From: an uncultured Gammaproteobacteria bacterium
Lineage (GTDB): Bacteria > Pseudomonadota > Gammaproteobacteria > Arenicellales > JAANXG01
Assembly (NCBI GenBank): GCA_947258975.1
Contig: CAMYKK010000028.1
Span: 1-45,830 of the forward strand
Reading direction: 5' to 3'
DNA length: 45,830 bases
The position numbers and the translations under genes were made by a program. This document shows, one piece after another, positions 17,214 to 26,467 of the stretch. Each line of letters begins with the position of its first letter. The stretch's first letter is position 1. Below the pieces are notes generated by a model. It ran no database searches and was not told the origin of the DNA. It saw nothing but the letters and a program-made list of their open reading frames with translations.

Positions 17214-18575
17214 ATGGTGCACACGATACGAATCCGGAAGGGGTTGGACATTCCCGTTGCCGGTGCTCCGGAGCAGTCAATTCATGACGGCCCCGAGCAC
17301 ACCCAGGTTGCGCTTGACGGCCGCGATTACCCGGGCCTGAAACCGAGAATGCTGGTCAAACCCAGCGACAAGGTGGACCTTGGCCAGCCGTTATTCATCG
17401 ACAAGCGGGATCCGGTGGTCCCGTTCACTGCCCCGGGAAAGGGGACAGTCGTGGCCGTGAACCGCGGTGCCAGGCGTGCGCTCGAATGCGTCGAAATCCA
17501 GCTCGATGAAAGCGGCGATGTGGATGTGATGTTCGATCCTTTGACCGACGATGAGATTGGGCGCCAAGATCGTGCCGCCCTCGCGTCGCGCCTCCAGGAA
17601 TCAGGACTGTGGACTGCTTTGCGTACACGGCCTTACAGCCGCGTGCCGCAATCAGACAGTGTTCCGCGCGCGATTTTCGTGACCGCCATCGACACCGCGC
17701 CGCTCAGCGCCGATCCGCACGTGGTCGTTCGACCGCATGCCGGTGCGTTCACGACCGGGCTGCGAGTGCTGACCAGATTGACGGAAGGCCCGGTGTACCT
17801 GTGCACCGGGAGCGACTGGGATGTTTCGGTGGGTGATGTGGAACGCCTGAAGCGGGTTGTATTTACGGGTCCCCATCCCGCCGGTCTGGCGGGCACCCAC
17901 ATACACTTCCTCGATCCCGCGGGTCGTGAACGCATAGTATGGTACATCGGTTATCAGGATGTCGTGGCGATCGGATATACGATGGCCTCGGGGACGATCG
18001 ATACCCGGCGGGTGATTGCCCTCGGTGGTGACCGCGTGCGCAGACCCCGGCTTTTCTCTACGCGCCTGGGTGTGTCTATCGACGGCATCGTGCAGGGCGA
18101 GATCGACGAGCCGGGCGCCTGCCGGGTGATTTCGGGATCTTTGCTCACCGGCCGCAAAGCCGCCGGCGGCAACGCCTATCTGGGCCGCTATCACAACCAG
18201 GTATGCGTCATCCGTGAAGGTGGCGAACGGCGCAGATTTGGCTGGCTGGGACTGTGGCCCCGAACGTTCACCGCCAGCGCGACAGTTCTGAAGCGGAGCG
18301 GGCACCGCAAAAGATTCGCCTTCGATACGTCCATGAATGGTCGCTTTACCAGCATGCTGCCACTGCGACTATTCGAGCAGGTGATGCCCTTCGACATCTT
18401 GCCGTCTCCATTGTTCAGGGCATTGCTGGTCAAAGATACCGACCAGGCCCAGGCACTGGGTTGTCTGGAACTGGATGAAGAAGACCTCGCGCTGTGCTCG
18501 TTCCTTTGCCCCGCGAAGCAGGACTACGGCGTGGCGCTGCGCATGAATCTCGATCAAATTGAACGCGACGGCTGA
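17214..18575 (+). CDS. nqrA: Na+-translocating NADH:quinone reductase subunit A
   Basis: A 453-residue cytosolic subunit of Na+-NQR, which couples NADH oxidation by ubiquinone to sodium export; NqrA contributes to the quinone site. It begins IRIRKGLDIPVAGAPEQ, followed by the biotinyl-lipoyl-like region with KPSDKVDLGQPLF, FTAPGKGTVVAVNRGARR and FVTAIDTAPLSADP. The frame is open for 21 codons further upstream, but MVHTIRIRKGL at 17214 is the normal family start. The sequence is fairly divergent in the middle yet full length. The stop codon overlaps the nqrB start by one base, which places it first in an nqrABCDEFM operon. Confidence 0.93.
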   Translation: MVHTIRIRKGLDIPVAGAPEQSIHDGPEHTQVALDGRDYPGLKPRMLVKPSDKVDLGQPLFIDKRDPVVPFTAPGKGTVVAVNRGARRALECVEIQLDESGDVDVMFDPLTDDEIGRQDRAALASRLQESGLWTALRTRPYSRVPQSDSVPRAIFVTAIDTAPLSADPHVVVRPHAGAFTTGLRVLTRLTEGPVYLCTGSDWDVSVGDVERLKRVVFTGPHPAGLAGTHIHFLDPAGRERIVWYIGYQDVVAIGYTMASGTIDTRRVIALGGDRVRRPRLFSTRLGVSIDGIVQGEIDEPGACRVISGSLLTGRKAAGGNAYLGRYHNQVCVIREGGERRRFGWLGLWPRTFTASATVLKRSGHRKRFAFDTSMNGRFTSMLPLRLFEQVMPFDILPSPLFRALLVKDTDQAQALGCLELDEEDLALCSFLCPAKQDYGVALRMNLDQIERDG

Positions 18576-19744
18576 TGTCAGATATCAGGAAAAATCTTTC
18601 TTTGATGAAAGACCGCTTCTTCTGGTCATCGCGGCGGTCGACGGTAACTGGTCCGCACATCAGGGACGGGAACAACGTGCAGCGCGTGTGGAATTACTTC
18701 GTCATCGCCAGCCTGCCGACGTGGGTGATCGGAACGTGGAGCCTCGGACACCAGACCAACCTGGCGATCGCCGATTTCGGCCTGGAGCGGGTGCCCGGGT
18801 GGCGGGCCGGCGTGCTGCGCCAGTTTGGCATAGGTTTCGACGCAGTCAACGCCTTCGGCTGTTTCCTGCACGGTTTGTTGTATTTTCTGCCTATATTCGG
18901 ACTGGCGTTACTCGTTGGTGCGTTTTGGCAGGCGCTGTTCGCAAAGCTGCGTCAAAGCGAGCCCGACGAGGGCCTGCTGGTGATTGCGTGGTTTTTCGCC
19001 CTGCTCATGCCCGCCACCGCTCCGATGTATCAAGTGGCTGTGGGGTTGACCTTCGGCATCGTGGTGGGTAAGTTGATTTACGGCGGTTCCGGACGATACC
19101 TGTTCAATCCCGCGCTGCTCGGGGCCGCGTTTCTTGTGTTTTCATACCCCACGCTGATGTATGGCGAGAATCCCTGGGTGCCGGTGGAGGGCTATGACGA
19201 ACCGACGGTCCTGGAGTTGGTCAAGGAGGAGGGAGGGATCAGCGTGATCCCCGCGGTAGGTTACAGCTACTGGCAGATGTTCATCGGCGATCAGCCGGGA
19301 CCGATCGGTATCGTGTCTTCGCTCGGTGCCGTGCTCGGCGCGCTGTTCTTGATGTGGACCGGGGTCGCGTCGTGCCGGGTGATGGCGGGTGCGCTGGTCG
19401 GATTGATCGTCACCGCGACCTTGTTCAACGCGATCGCTCCCGAAAACGAATTGTTCGCCATCCCCTGGCATTGGCAGATAGCGATGGGCGGCGTAATGTT
19501 CGGCGTGGTGTTTATCGCCACCGATCCGGTCGCCGGCCCCATGACCGACCCCGGCCGGTGGGCCTTCGGCCTGATCGTGGGCGTGCTGACCGTTACCATC
19601 CGCGCGACCAATCCAGCGTATTACGAAGGCGTGGTGTTCGCCATCCTGCTGGCCAGCGTGTTTTCGCCGTTGATCGATTTCGTGGCGACGGAACGAAACA
19701 TCAAAAGGCGCCTGCAGCGCCAGCAAGTTGATACCGATGGATAA
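18575..19744 (+). CDS. nqrB: Na+-NQR subunit B, with an altered flavin motif
   Basis: A 389-residue integral membrane subunit with multiple helices of the NqrB/RnfD type. The N-terminus (FFWSSRRSTVTGPHIRDG) and the segments YGGSGRYLFNPALLGAAF, TAPMYQVAVGL and ATDPVAGPMTDPGRWAFG are diagnostic. In characterised enzymes FMN is linked by phosphoester to the Thr of an SGAT motif. The matching position here reads EGYDEPTVLE, that is D208-E209-P210-T211, keeping Thr but not Ser-Gly-Ala. Translationally coupled to nqrA (one-base overlap of stop and start) and to nqrC (8-base overlap). Confidence 0.92.
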   Translation: MSDIRKNLSLMKDRFFWSSRRSTVTGPHIRDGNNVQRVWNYFVIASLPTWVIGTWSLGHQTNLAIADFGLERVPGWRAGVLRQFGIGFDAVNAFGCFLHGLLYFLPIFGLALLVGAFWQALFAKLRQSEPDEGLLVIAWFFALLMPATAPMYQVAVGLTFGIVVGKLIYGGSGRYLFNPALLGAAFLVFSYPTLMYGENPWVPVEGYDEPTVLELVKEEGGISVIPAVGYSYWQMFIGDQPGPIGIVSSLGAVLGALFLMWTGVASCRVMAGALVGLIVTATLFNAIAPENELFAIPWHWQIAMGGVMFGVVFIATDPVAGPMTDPGRWAFGLIVGVLTVTIRATNPAYYEGVVFAILLASVFSPLIDFVATERNIKRRLQRQQVDTDG

Positions 19745-20555
19745 CAACGATCCCAGAAAGGCGGTTATCGTCGTCGCCCTGGTGGCGGTGGTTTGCTCCT
19801 CTTTGGTGTCCGCCGCGGTGGTGCTGCTGCGTCCCATGCACCTGAATAACCAGCTACTCGAGCGCAGCCGGAACATCATGCAACTCACCGGGCTGATCGA
19901 GCCGGGACAGACGCGCGAGGACGCGAACATGTTGGCGCTGTTCAAGAACCTGGATGTACGTATGGTCGATATCGACAACGGCGCGTTCGATGAGTCCATC
20001 GACCCGAATACCTTCGACCAACGACGCGCCGCCGGTGACCCGCGATTCGGTGTCGCCGTTCCGGCGGACCAGGACTTGGCGAAGCTGGGCACCCGCAGCC
20101 GGTTTGCGCCGGTCTACCTGGTATGGGACGGAAGTGAACTGCGCCGCATCATCCTGCCGATCCGGGGCGCCGGGATGTGGTCGATGTTGTACGGCTATCT
20201 TGCGCTGGAGGCGGACATGAACACCGTCGCCGCCGCCAGCTTCTACGAACAGACCGAGACCCCTGGCCTCGGCGACCAGATCACGCGGTCGGACTGGCTG
20301 GCCAAGTGGCGGGGCCGCAAGGTGTTCGACGATCTCGGCGACCCGGTGTTCGCCGTCGGTCCCGGCAGAATAGCGCCCGATTCACCGGCGGCGCTGCATC
20401 GCGTCGACGCGCTGACCGGGGCGACCATCACCGGAGACGCCGTTACTTCGCTGCTCCACTACTGGCTGGGTCCACACGGCTTCCAGCCACTGCTGAATCA
20501 GCTGCGCGAACAACCACCGACACAGGCCGCAACCGTTACCACCGGGAATTCCTGA
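19737..20555 (+). CDS. nqrC: Na+-NQR subunit C (FMN-binding)
   Basis: A 272-residue subunit with one N-terminal membrane helix (VIVVALVAVVCSSLVSAAVVLL) and a periplasmic FMN-binding domain. The flavinylation motif is canonical: DALTGATITGDAV with Thr230 as the expected FMN attachment residue, the target of the flavin transferase ApbE. No apbE gene is in this window. The ATG at 19737 is preferred over the TTG three codons earlier; it overlaps nqrB by 8 bases. The stop is 2 bases from the nqrD start. Confidence 0.93.
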   Translation: MDNNDPRKAVIVVALVAVVCSSLVSAAVVLLRPMHLNNQLLERSRNIMQLTGLIEPGQTREDANMLALFKNLDVRMVDIDNGAFDESIDPNTFDQRRAAGDPRFGVAVPADQDLAKLGTRSRFAPVYLVWDGSELRRIILPIRGAGMWSMLYGYLALEADMNTVAAASFYEQTETPGLGDQITRSDWLAKWRGRKVFDDLGDPVFAVGPGRIAPDSPAALHRVDALTGATITGDAVTSLLHYWLGPHGFQPLLNQLREQPPTQAATVTTGNS

Positions 20556-20557
20556 TC

Positions 20558-21217
20558 ATGTCACTAAAACAATACGTCACAACGCCGCTGCTGAAAGAGA
20601 ACCCGCTCACGCTGCATGTGTTGGGCATCTGCGCCGCGCTCGCCATCACCAATTCCCTCACCTCATCGTTGATCATGAGCGCGGCTTTGACCACGGTACT
20701 GATCATCTCGAACGCGACCATCAGCCTGATCCGTCACCACCTCCCCAGCAGCGTGCGGATGATCGTGCAGATCACCATCATCGCCTCGGCGGTGACGGTG
20801 ATCGACCAACTGCTCACCGCATACCTGCCCACCGCCGCCAGCACGCTCAGCGTGTACATCAGCTTGATCGTGACGAACTGCATTGTGCTGGGGCGCGCGG
20901 AAGCGTGCGCCATGAACTATGGGGTGGGTCGCAGCATCCTGGACGCGCTCGGCAACGGTCTGGGCTACAGCGCCATATTAATCATCGTGGCCACGATTCG
21001 CGAGCTGTTCGGCAACGGATCGCTGATGGGGGTGCGAATCCTGGAACTGGCGCGCGACGGCGGATGGTTTCAGCCCAATGAAATGTTGATGCTGGCGCCC
21101 AGCGCGTTTTTTATTATCGGCTTCATGGTATGGGGCATACGCAGCTGGAAACCCGAGCAGAAAGAGCAGCCGGATTTCAAATCCGTCGTCTTGCCACGGG
21201 AGGTAGAAGGACGATGA
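20558..21217 (+). CDS. nqrD: Na+-NQR subunit D
   Basis: A 219-residue membrane subunit of six helices, paired in the complex with NqrE and helping to coordinate an intramembrane iron centre. It has the typical start ([25 protein letters not shown]), the conserved cysteine segments GICAALAIT and [13 protein letters not shown], and [17 protein letters not shown]. The true start is the ATG at 20558, two bases after the nqrC stop; the open frame upstream of it is antisense-like read-through of nqrC. Overlaps nqrE by ATGA. Confidence 0.94.
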   Translation: MSLKQYVTTPLLKENPLTLHVLGICAALAITNSLTSSLIMSAALTTVLIISNATISLIRHHLPSSVRMIVQITIIASAVTVIDQLLTAYLPTAASTLSVYISLIVTNCIVLGRAEACAMNYGVGRSILDALGNGLGYSAILIIVATIRELFGNGSLMGVRILELARDGGWFQPNEMLMLAPSAFFIIGFMVWGIRSWKPEQKEQPDFKSVVLPREVEGR

Positions 21218-21822
21218 GCGGTTTCATCGAGATCTTTTTCCGTTCGGTTTTCATTGAAAATCTCGCACTGGCATATTTTCTTGGCATGTGCACATTCCTC
21301 GCGGTTTCGAAACAGATCAAAACCACCCTGGGTCTGGGTGTCGCGGTGATCGTGGTCGAAGGTATCAGCGTTCCGCTCAATAACCTGATCTACAACCTGC
21401 TGCTCAGGCAGGGCGCACTGGACTGGATTGGACTGGGCCATCTCGATTTCAGCTTCCTCGGGCTGCTCAGCCAGATCGCGGTGATCGCCGCCATGATCCA
21501 GATTCTGGAAATCGTGCTGCACAGGTTCGTCCCTGCGTTATACAACACTCTGGGCATTTACTTGCCCTTGCTCACCGTCAACTGTGCCATTCTGGGCGCC
21601 TCGCTGTTCATGGTGCAGCGCGACTACACCTTCGTGGAAAGCGTGGCCTACGGTCTGGGGGCGGGCGTCGGGTGGGCGCTCGCCATCGTGGCGCTCGCCG
21701 GTCTACGCGAGAAAATGAAATACAGCGACATCCCGGAAGGCCTGCAGGGCCTGGGGATAACGTTCATCACCACGGGCCTGATTTCCCTGGCGTTCATCGG
21801 CCTGGCGGGTATCCAGCTTTAG
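21214..21822 (+). CDS. nqrE: Na+-NQR subunit E
   Basis: A 202-residue membrane subunit related to NqrD but inserted with opposite topology. Family blocks are [53 protein letters not shown] and [17 protein letters not shown]. The two cysteines (GMCTF and VNCAI) are the conserved iron ligands. The start overlaps the nqrD stop by four bases. RnfA is similar, but the gene order and the NqrA and NqrF partners identify it as NqrE. Confidence 0.94.
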   Translation: MSGFIEIFFRSVFIENLALAYFLGMCTFLAVSKQIKTTLGLGVAVIVVEGISVPLNNLIYNLLLRQGALDWIGLGHLDFSFLGLLSQIAVIAAMIQILEIVLHRFVPALYNTLGIYLPLLTVNCAILGASLFMVQRDYTFVESVAYGLGAGVGWALAIVALAGLREKMKYSDIPEGLQGLGITFITTGLISLAFIGLAGIQL

Positions 21823-21827
21823 GACCG

Positions 21828-23048
21828 ATGTTAGAAATCATTCTCAGCGTCGCATTGTTCACCGGCATCCTGCTGGTGCTGACCCTGCTCATATTGCAAG
21901 TCAGGGCCAGGCTGGTTCAGCAGGGCGACGTGCATATCATCGCTAATGATGAACGCGACCTTACCGTGGCGGCCGGTGACCGGCTGCTTGGCACGTTGGC
22001 GGACGCAGGGATACTCGTGCCTTCCGCTTGCGGTGGCGGCGGTACCTGCGGTCAGTGCAAGGTAAAGGTGCTGGAAGGCGGTGGATCGCTGTTGCCGACG
22101 GAAGCGTCGCTGATCTCCAAGCGGGAAGCCGCGGAAGGTGAACGACTGGCGTGCCAGGTTACCGTGACCCAGAACCTGCGGATCCAGATTCCCGATGACG
22201 TGTTCGGAGTCAAGAAATGGCAGTGCAAGGTCCGTTCGAACGACAACGTGGCCACCTTCATCAAGGAACTGGTGTTGGAACTCCCCGATGGTGAGATCCT
22301 AGATTTCAAAGCCGGCGGTTATATCCAGATCGAGTGCCTACCACACAGACTGAGTTACGCGACTTTCGATATCAAGGGGGAATACCGCGCGGAGTGGGAG
22401 AGCTATGGTCTGTTGAAACTGGAGTCCGACGTGAAAGAACCGGCTATGCGCGCCTATTCAATGGCCAACTATCCCGAAGAGAACGACATCATCATGCTCA
22501 ACGTGCGTATTGCCACGCCGCCACCTGATGCCCCCAAGGCGCCGACGGGCATCATGTCGTCTTACATATTCAACCTGAAGCCCGGGGATTTGGTGACGGT
22601 GTCGGGTCCCTACGGTGAATTCTTCGCCAAAGATACCGACGCCGAGATGGTGTTCATCGGCGGCGGTGCGGGTATGGCGCCGATGCGCTCGCACATATTC
22701 GATCAGTTGAAGCGGTTGAGGAGTGGGCGCAAAATTACTTTCTGGTACGGTGCGCGGAGTTTGCGGGAAGCCTTTTACGTGGAGGAGTTCGACGAACTTG
22801 CCGCGCGGCACCCCCATTTCAGCTGGCATCTTGCCCTGTCCGATCCGCTCCCGGAGGACAATTGGCAGGGGTTAACCGGTTTTATCCATGAAGTGTTATA
22901 CAAAGATTACCTCCAACAGCACCCTGCGCCCGAGGACTGTGAGTATTATATGTGCGGCCCACCGATGATGAACGCCGCGGTGATTAAGCTGTTGGACGAT
23001 CTCGGCGTGGACGAAGAAAACGTGTTACTCGACGACTTCGGGAACTGA
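21828..23048 (+). CDS. nqrF: Na+-NQR subunit F (NADH dehydrogenase, FAD and 2Fe-2S)
   Basis: A 406-residue electron-entry subunit, the usual family length. One N-terminal membrane helix (2-25) is followed by a 2Fe-2S ferredoxin domain with [12 protein letters not shown] and a later Cys in RLACQV, then a ferredoxin-reductase domain with FAD motif [12 protein letters not shown] motif [14 protein letters not shown] and C-terminal [11 protein letters not shown]. It oxidises NADH in the cytosol and passes electrons through FAD and the cluster into the membrane subunits. It begins five bases after nqrE stops, and the NqrM gene starts four bases after its own stop. Confidence 0.95.
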   Translation: MLEIILSVALFTGILLVLTLLILQVRARLVQQGDVHIIANDERDLTVAAGDRLLGTLADAGILVPSACGGGGTCGQCKVKVLEGGGSLLPTEASLISKREAAEGERLACQVTVTQNLRIQIPDDVFGVKKWQCKVRSNDNVATFIKELVLELPDGEILDFKAGGYIQIECLPHRLSYATFDIKGEYRAEWESYGLLKLESDVKEPAMRAYSMANYPEENDIIMLNVRIATPPPDAPKAPTGIMSSYIFNLKPGDLVTVSGPYGEFFAKDTDAEMVFIGGGAGMAPMRSHIFDQLKRLRSGRKITFWYGARSLREAFYVEEFDELAARHPHFSWHLALSDPLPEDNWQGLTGFIHEVLYKDYLQQHPAPEDCEYYMCGPPMMNAAVIKLLDDLGVDEENVLLDDFGN

Positions 23049-23052
23049 GCGG

Positions 23053-23247
23053 ATGGCGACATTCATTGGTACCGTGATCATCGTGACGATCTGCTGCCTG
23101 GCCATGGGCCTGGGATTGCTATGCACCGGACAGCCGCTGTCCGGGGGTTGCGGGAAAAAATTACCTTACAAGCTGCGATGTGTCGGTTGTCCCAAACGCC
23201 GTAACTCTGTTCCCACGGATAGTGCCGTTGATGGAGAATCCGGATGA
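23053..23247 (+). CDS. nqrM: Na+-NQR maturation protein NqrM
   Basis: A 64-residue protein with one N-terminal membrane helix (FIGTVIIVTICCLAMGLGLL) and a cysteine-rich tail, SGGCGKKLPYKLRCVGCPKRR. NqrM homologues share this build and are required for iron delivery to the NqrD/NqrE centre. The position straight after nqrF is the standard one. Its stop overlaps the start of the CBS gene by four bases (ATGA), which ties that gene to the nqr transcript. Confidence 0.85.
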   Translation: MATFIGTVIIVTICCLAMGLGLLCTGQPLSGGCGKKLPYKLRCVGCPKRRNSVPTDSAVDGESG

Positions 23248-23648
23248 AAAAAAGATCCCTGCAAGTCAGAGACTACATGTCTGACAACCTGATCACGCTG
23301 GATTCCGAAACGGATATCCTGCAGGCGGCCCACATCCTGATTAAAAATCAGCTCTCCGGTGCCCCCGTGGTCGACAATAGCGGCAAGCTGGTCGGCATCC
23401 TCACCGAACGCGATGTCCTGGCTCTGGCAGTCCAGGCGTATTACCACGGAACCCTGGGTGGTATCGCCAAGGACCATATGACCGCAGAGCCGCAGTCCGT
23501 CGGACCTGACGCCAGCCTTCTGGACGTCGCCCAGTTGTTCATCAAAGGGCGTTTCCACCGCTTTCCGGTGGTAGACGATGGCCGCCTGATCGGCGTGATC
23601 AGCCGCAGTGACGTAATGCGCGCGCTGGGTGAGTACTATCCGTTGTAA
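23244..23648 (+). CDS. Tandem CBS-domain protein coupled to nqr
   Basis: A 134-residue protein made of one CBS pair (Bateman module). First repeat: VRDYMSDNLITLDSETDI to GAPVVDNSGKLVGILTERDVL. Second: DHMTAEPQSVGPDASLLDVAQLF to FPVVDDGRLIGVISRSDVM. Such modules bind adenine nucleotides (AMP, ATP, sometimes NAD or SAM) and act as energy sensors. There is no attached effector domain. The four-base overlap with nqrM argues for translation from the nqr transcript and suggests a role in controlling, or reporting on, the Na+ pump; that link is inference. Confidence 0.88.
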   Translation: MKKRSLQVRDYMSDNLITLDSETDILQAAHILIKNQLSGAPVVDNSGKLVGILTERDVLALAVQAYYHGTLGGIAKDHMTAEPQSVGPDASLLDVAQLFIKGRFHRFPVVDDGRLIGVISRSDVMRALGEYYPL

Positions 23649-24104
23649 CAGGCCGTTGAGCGTGCCTTTTTGGGGAGTCCCTGTAATCAGGCATGTTCCT
23701 GGTGGCGATAACGACCGCCTCACAAGCAAGCGCTGCCACGACCTGCATCGCGTCCTCTGAAGTCTCTCAGCCGCAGACGTGTCGCAACCCGCGAATTCGA
23801 GGTAGTGATCTCAGCCACTGAGATGATCTCTACCAGGTCCACATCAATCCGCTAGGCAACTTTTGCCCCATTCGAAGACGCGGCCGTGGTCACACCGATC
23901 CTGGATCATCTCGATCACACTGCTATACTAAAAAATGGGGCTATCATGATGACAACCATATTGGTGTGGGCGGCTTTTTTGCTATTTATCGCTGCATTAG
24001 TCGGTCGTGCGATCTCGATAGTCGGCGGCGGTGTAGCCGATTACAAACACGCCACACGTTTCCTGTTTGCCCGTATCGGTTTTCAAACATTGGAGACCTT
24101 ACCG
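23649..24104. other. Intergenic region before the binding-protein gene
   Basis: Mostly gene-free. From 23886 the frame of the downstream binding protein is already open (GTG at 23886, ATG at 23946 and 23949) and encodes a hydrophobic stretch TTILVWAAFLLFIAALV. If translation starts there the protein would have two N-terminal membrane segments. No other gene is seen. Confidence 0.4.
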
Positions 24105-25007
24105 TTGACGCGGTTCAAGGTTCATCATGTCGCTATAGCGGTGCTGGTGCTGACGGTCGCAGGGCCGTGGTCGGCAACGACACGAAGCGATTCCCCGGCG
24201 ATCAAGATCGGCCTCATTCCGGAACGAAACATCTTCGACCAGGTAGCACGCTACGAGGCGCTGGCCGGATACCTGTCCCGCGAGGTCAACGCCAGTTTCC
24301 AGCTGACGATGCTAAGCCGCTACGGCAATATCGTCGAACGCATCGCCAGCAACGAGGTGTTGGCCGCTTTCCTGGGCTCTTTTACCGGTGCGCTGACGAG
24401 CGCTCAGCTCGGCATGGAGCCCATCGCCCGGCCGGTAAATCGGGACGGCACTTCCACCTACTTCGGCCGGATCTTTGTGCGTAAGGACAGCGGCATCAAA
24501 ACTGTCGCCGACATGCAGGGCAAGAGACTCGCCCTTGTCGAGAAAGCCACCACCGCCGGTTATGTGTTTCCCCGGGCTTACCTGCGAAACCACGGCGTCG
24601 AGGATCTGGAAACCTTCTTCTCCGAGGTACGCTTCTGGGGTAGTCACGATGCAACCGTGTCGGCGGTGCTCAACGGCGACGCCGATATCGGGGCCGCCAA
24701 GAACACGGTGATGGATTGGCGCATGCAAGCGGACCCGCGCGTCGAGGAAGGACTGCGGATCCTTGCCGTGTCACCGCGCGTGCCGTCGAATGGTCTGTTC
24801 ATGTCGACTGTGCTCGATCCCGGACTCAAGGAGCAAGTCCGCCAACTCCTACTCGATCTCGATAACACGGTCGAAGGCAGAGCAATCCTTAAGAAGATGG
24901 AGGCGTTGAGGTTCGAGGTGACGCGTCAGGCAGACTACGGTCCGGTCTTCGACCTCGCTACCAAGGCTGGCATCGACATTGAAAGCTATAGCTACGTCAA
25001 CAAATGA
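24105..25007 (+). CDS. PhnD-like periplasmic binding protein
   Basis: About 300 residues of the phosphate/phosphonate-binding (PhnD/SsuA) superfamily. A signal peptide (VAIAVLVLTVAGPWSATTRS) is followed by IKIGLIPERNIFDQVARYEAL, GSFTGALTSAQLGMEPIARP, TYFGRIFVRKDSGIKTVADMQGKRLALVEKATTAGY and GDADIGAAKNTVMDW. The TTG at 24105, with GGAG nine bases upstream, makes the signal peptide the true N-terminus; earlier in-frame starts at 23946 or 23886 would add an extra membrane helix. No ABC permease or ATPase is adjacent. The stop overlaps the start of the HD-GYP gene by ATGA, so it most likely acts as the ligand-sensing partner of that membrane protein. Confidence 0.82.
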   Translation: MTRFKVHHVAIAVLVLTVAGPWSATTRSDSPAIKIGLIPERNIFDQVARYEALAGYLSREVNASFQLTMLSRYGNIVERIASNEVLAAFLGSFTGALTSAQLGMEPIARPVNRDGTSTYFGRIFVRKDSGIKTVADMQGKRLALVEKATTAGYVFPRAYLRNHGVEDLETFFSEVRFWGSHDATVSAVLNGDADIGAAKNTVMDWRMQADPRVEEGLRILAVSPRVPSNGLFMSTVLDPGLKEQVRQLLLDLDNTVEGRAILKKMEALRFEVTRQADYGPVFDLATKAGIDIESYSYVNK

Positions 25008-26467
25008 AACGCCGATTCATCGTCACCCTCACACTGCTGTTCATACTCTTTGGCGCGGGCTACGGCCTCGGCCTGCACGTTCTGTGGATGAGTTCGGCGG
25101 AGCTCGATAGGATAATCGTGCTACACGGCGTCGAGGACCTGAGACAAGATCTCGACCGACAGATCGTCCTGTCGAAGCAGGCGCTAGAGGTTTCGGGAAC
25201 GGTGTTTGCGAACAATCTTGATCATGTTGTCGCAACCATCCGCGAACTCGAGTCCCAGATGGGCGTGTGTCTAGGCTGCCACCACACGGGTGCCAGCAGC
25301 GTCCTGATCCAGGACGGCGTAGAGTTGGTCGACCGATACAAATTGGGGTTCAGTCGCTTCGTGACCGCGATCGGCGACAACGCTCTGCGGCAGAAGATGC
25401 AGATCGAAGTAGGGCGAATCGGTGACCAGCTCACTAACTTGGTGGGCACAATCCGTCACGTCGCGACGCCACATCTCAAACAGCGCACCGCCGCCGCCCA
25501 GACTCGTATCCGGGAATCTACACATGTGCTCGGATCGGTCTTCGTGGTGACCTTCCTGTCCGCCCTCGCGCTGGCGTGGTGGTTCACGCGCCGGGCTACC
25601 CGGCCCATTCTCCAGCTCATCGATGCCGCCAATCAGATCGCGGAAGGCCATCTCGGAGTTCGCATCGAGCATCGCGAGCGCGGCTCAATTGGAAAACTGC
25701 TCGGCGAATTCAACGAGATGAGCACGGCGCTTGAGACCCAAGCACGGGTAGTGAAAAAGCGCACCGCCGAGATCCTCAAAACCAGAGACATGGCCCTGGT
25801 TACCCTGGCCCGACTCGCCGAGTCGCGCGACACGGACACTGGCCACCACCTGGAGCGGATCGCGGCGTACAGTCGGAGCATCGCGGTGGGGCTCCTGAAT
25901 TCGCCGTATGCCGATCGCGTCGATGAAAGATTCATCGAGCAGCTCGAAAAATCCAGCCCCCTGCACGACATTGGAAAGGTGGGAATACCGGACGACATCC
26001 TCCGCAAGCCGGGCCGTCTGACCGACGAAGAATTCGACATCATGCGCGAGCACACGACCATCGGGGGCAACACCTTGCGCTCGGTGATCGATGACTTCGA
26101 TGACCACACGTTTCTCGAGATGGGGATGGAAATCGCTTACTGTCACCACGAAAAATGGGACGGCTCCGGATATCCGCGTCAACTGGCGGGCGAGGAGATC
26201 CCGCTCAGCGCGCGCATTATAGCTGTGAGTGACGCATACGACTGTATCACCACGAAGCGCGTCTACAAACCGGCCTACGATCACAAAGACGCGGTCAGCC
26301 GCATCCTAAAGGACCGCGGCCGGCACTTCGATCCGGTTGTGGTGGACGCCTTTCTCGCCTGCCAAGACGAGTTCGACACGATTCGGGAAACCTACCGCGG
26401 GCAACTCGACGACACGTCCGAGGGCTCAGGAACTTCACCTGCCAAGATTGTCCCGTTGCGGGCCTGA
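25004..26467 (+). CDS. Membrane HD-GYP c-di-GMP phosphodiesterase with a periplasmic CXXCH haem motif
   Basis: A 487-residue sensor-effector. Membrane helix 1 (5-30) and helix 2 (about 172-195) enclose a helical periplasmic domain containing CLGCHH at 89-94, a c-type haem attachment motif. A HAMP linker (RRATRPILQLIDAANQIAEG, about 196-245) leads to a complete HD-GYP domain: ARLAESRDTDTGHHLERI, SPLHDIGKVGIPDDIL with the HD pair, HTTIGG, and CHHEKWDGSGYPRQLAGEEIP. These residues coordinate metals and hydrolyse c-di-GMP to pGpG/GMP. The gene overlaps the binding-protein gene by four bases. The likely job is to couple a periplasmic redox, gas or ligand signal to c-di-GMP breakdown. Haem attachment is predicted only from the motif and its location. 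Confidence 0.9.
   Translation: MKRRFIVTLTLLFILFGAGYGLGLHVLWMSSAELDRIIVLHGVEDLRQDLDRQIVLSKQALEVSGTVFANNLDHVVATIRELESQMGVCLGCHHTGASSVLIQDGVELVDRYKLGFSRFVTAIGDNALRQKMQIEVGRIGDQLTNLVGTIRHVATPHLKQRTAAAQTRIRESTHVLGSVFVVTFLSALALAWWFTRRATRPILQLIDAANQIAEGHLGVRIEHRERGSIGKLLGEFNEMSTALETQARVVKKRTAEILKTRDMALVTLARLAESRDTDTGHHLERIAAYSRSIAVGLLNSPYADRVDERFIEQLEKSSPLHDIGKVGIPDDILRKPGRLTDEEFDIMREHTTIGGNTLRSVIDDFDDHTFLEMGMEIAYCHHEKWDGSGYPRQLAGEEIPLSARIIAVSDAYDCITTKRVYKPAYDHKDAVSRILKDRGRHFDPVVVDAFLACQDEFDTIRETYRGQLDDTSEGSGTSPAKIVPLRA

Noticed and set aside
19142-20092. 316-residue minus-strand frame across nqrB/nqrC
   Set aside because: Antisense to two clearly identified nqr genes, with no protein-family pattern.
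20177-20557. N-terminal extension of nqrD
   Set aside because: It runs out of frame through nqrC; the ATG at 20558 gives the normal NqrD start.
17214-23048. Alternative reading of the operon as Rnf rather than Nqr
   Set aside because: NqrA at the front and an NqrF with FAD and 2Fe-2S domains at the end, plus NqrM, are specific to Na+-NQR; no RnfB or RnfC is present.
23886-24104. N-terminal extension of the PhnD-like protein
   Set aside because: It would place a second membrane helix before a good signal peptide; the TTG at 24105 with GGAG upstream fits a periplasmic binding protein better, though the longer form is not excluded.
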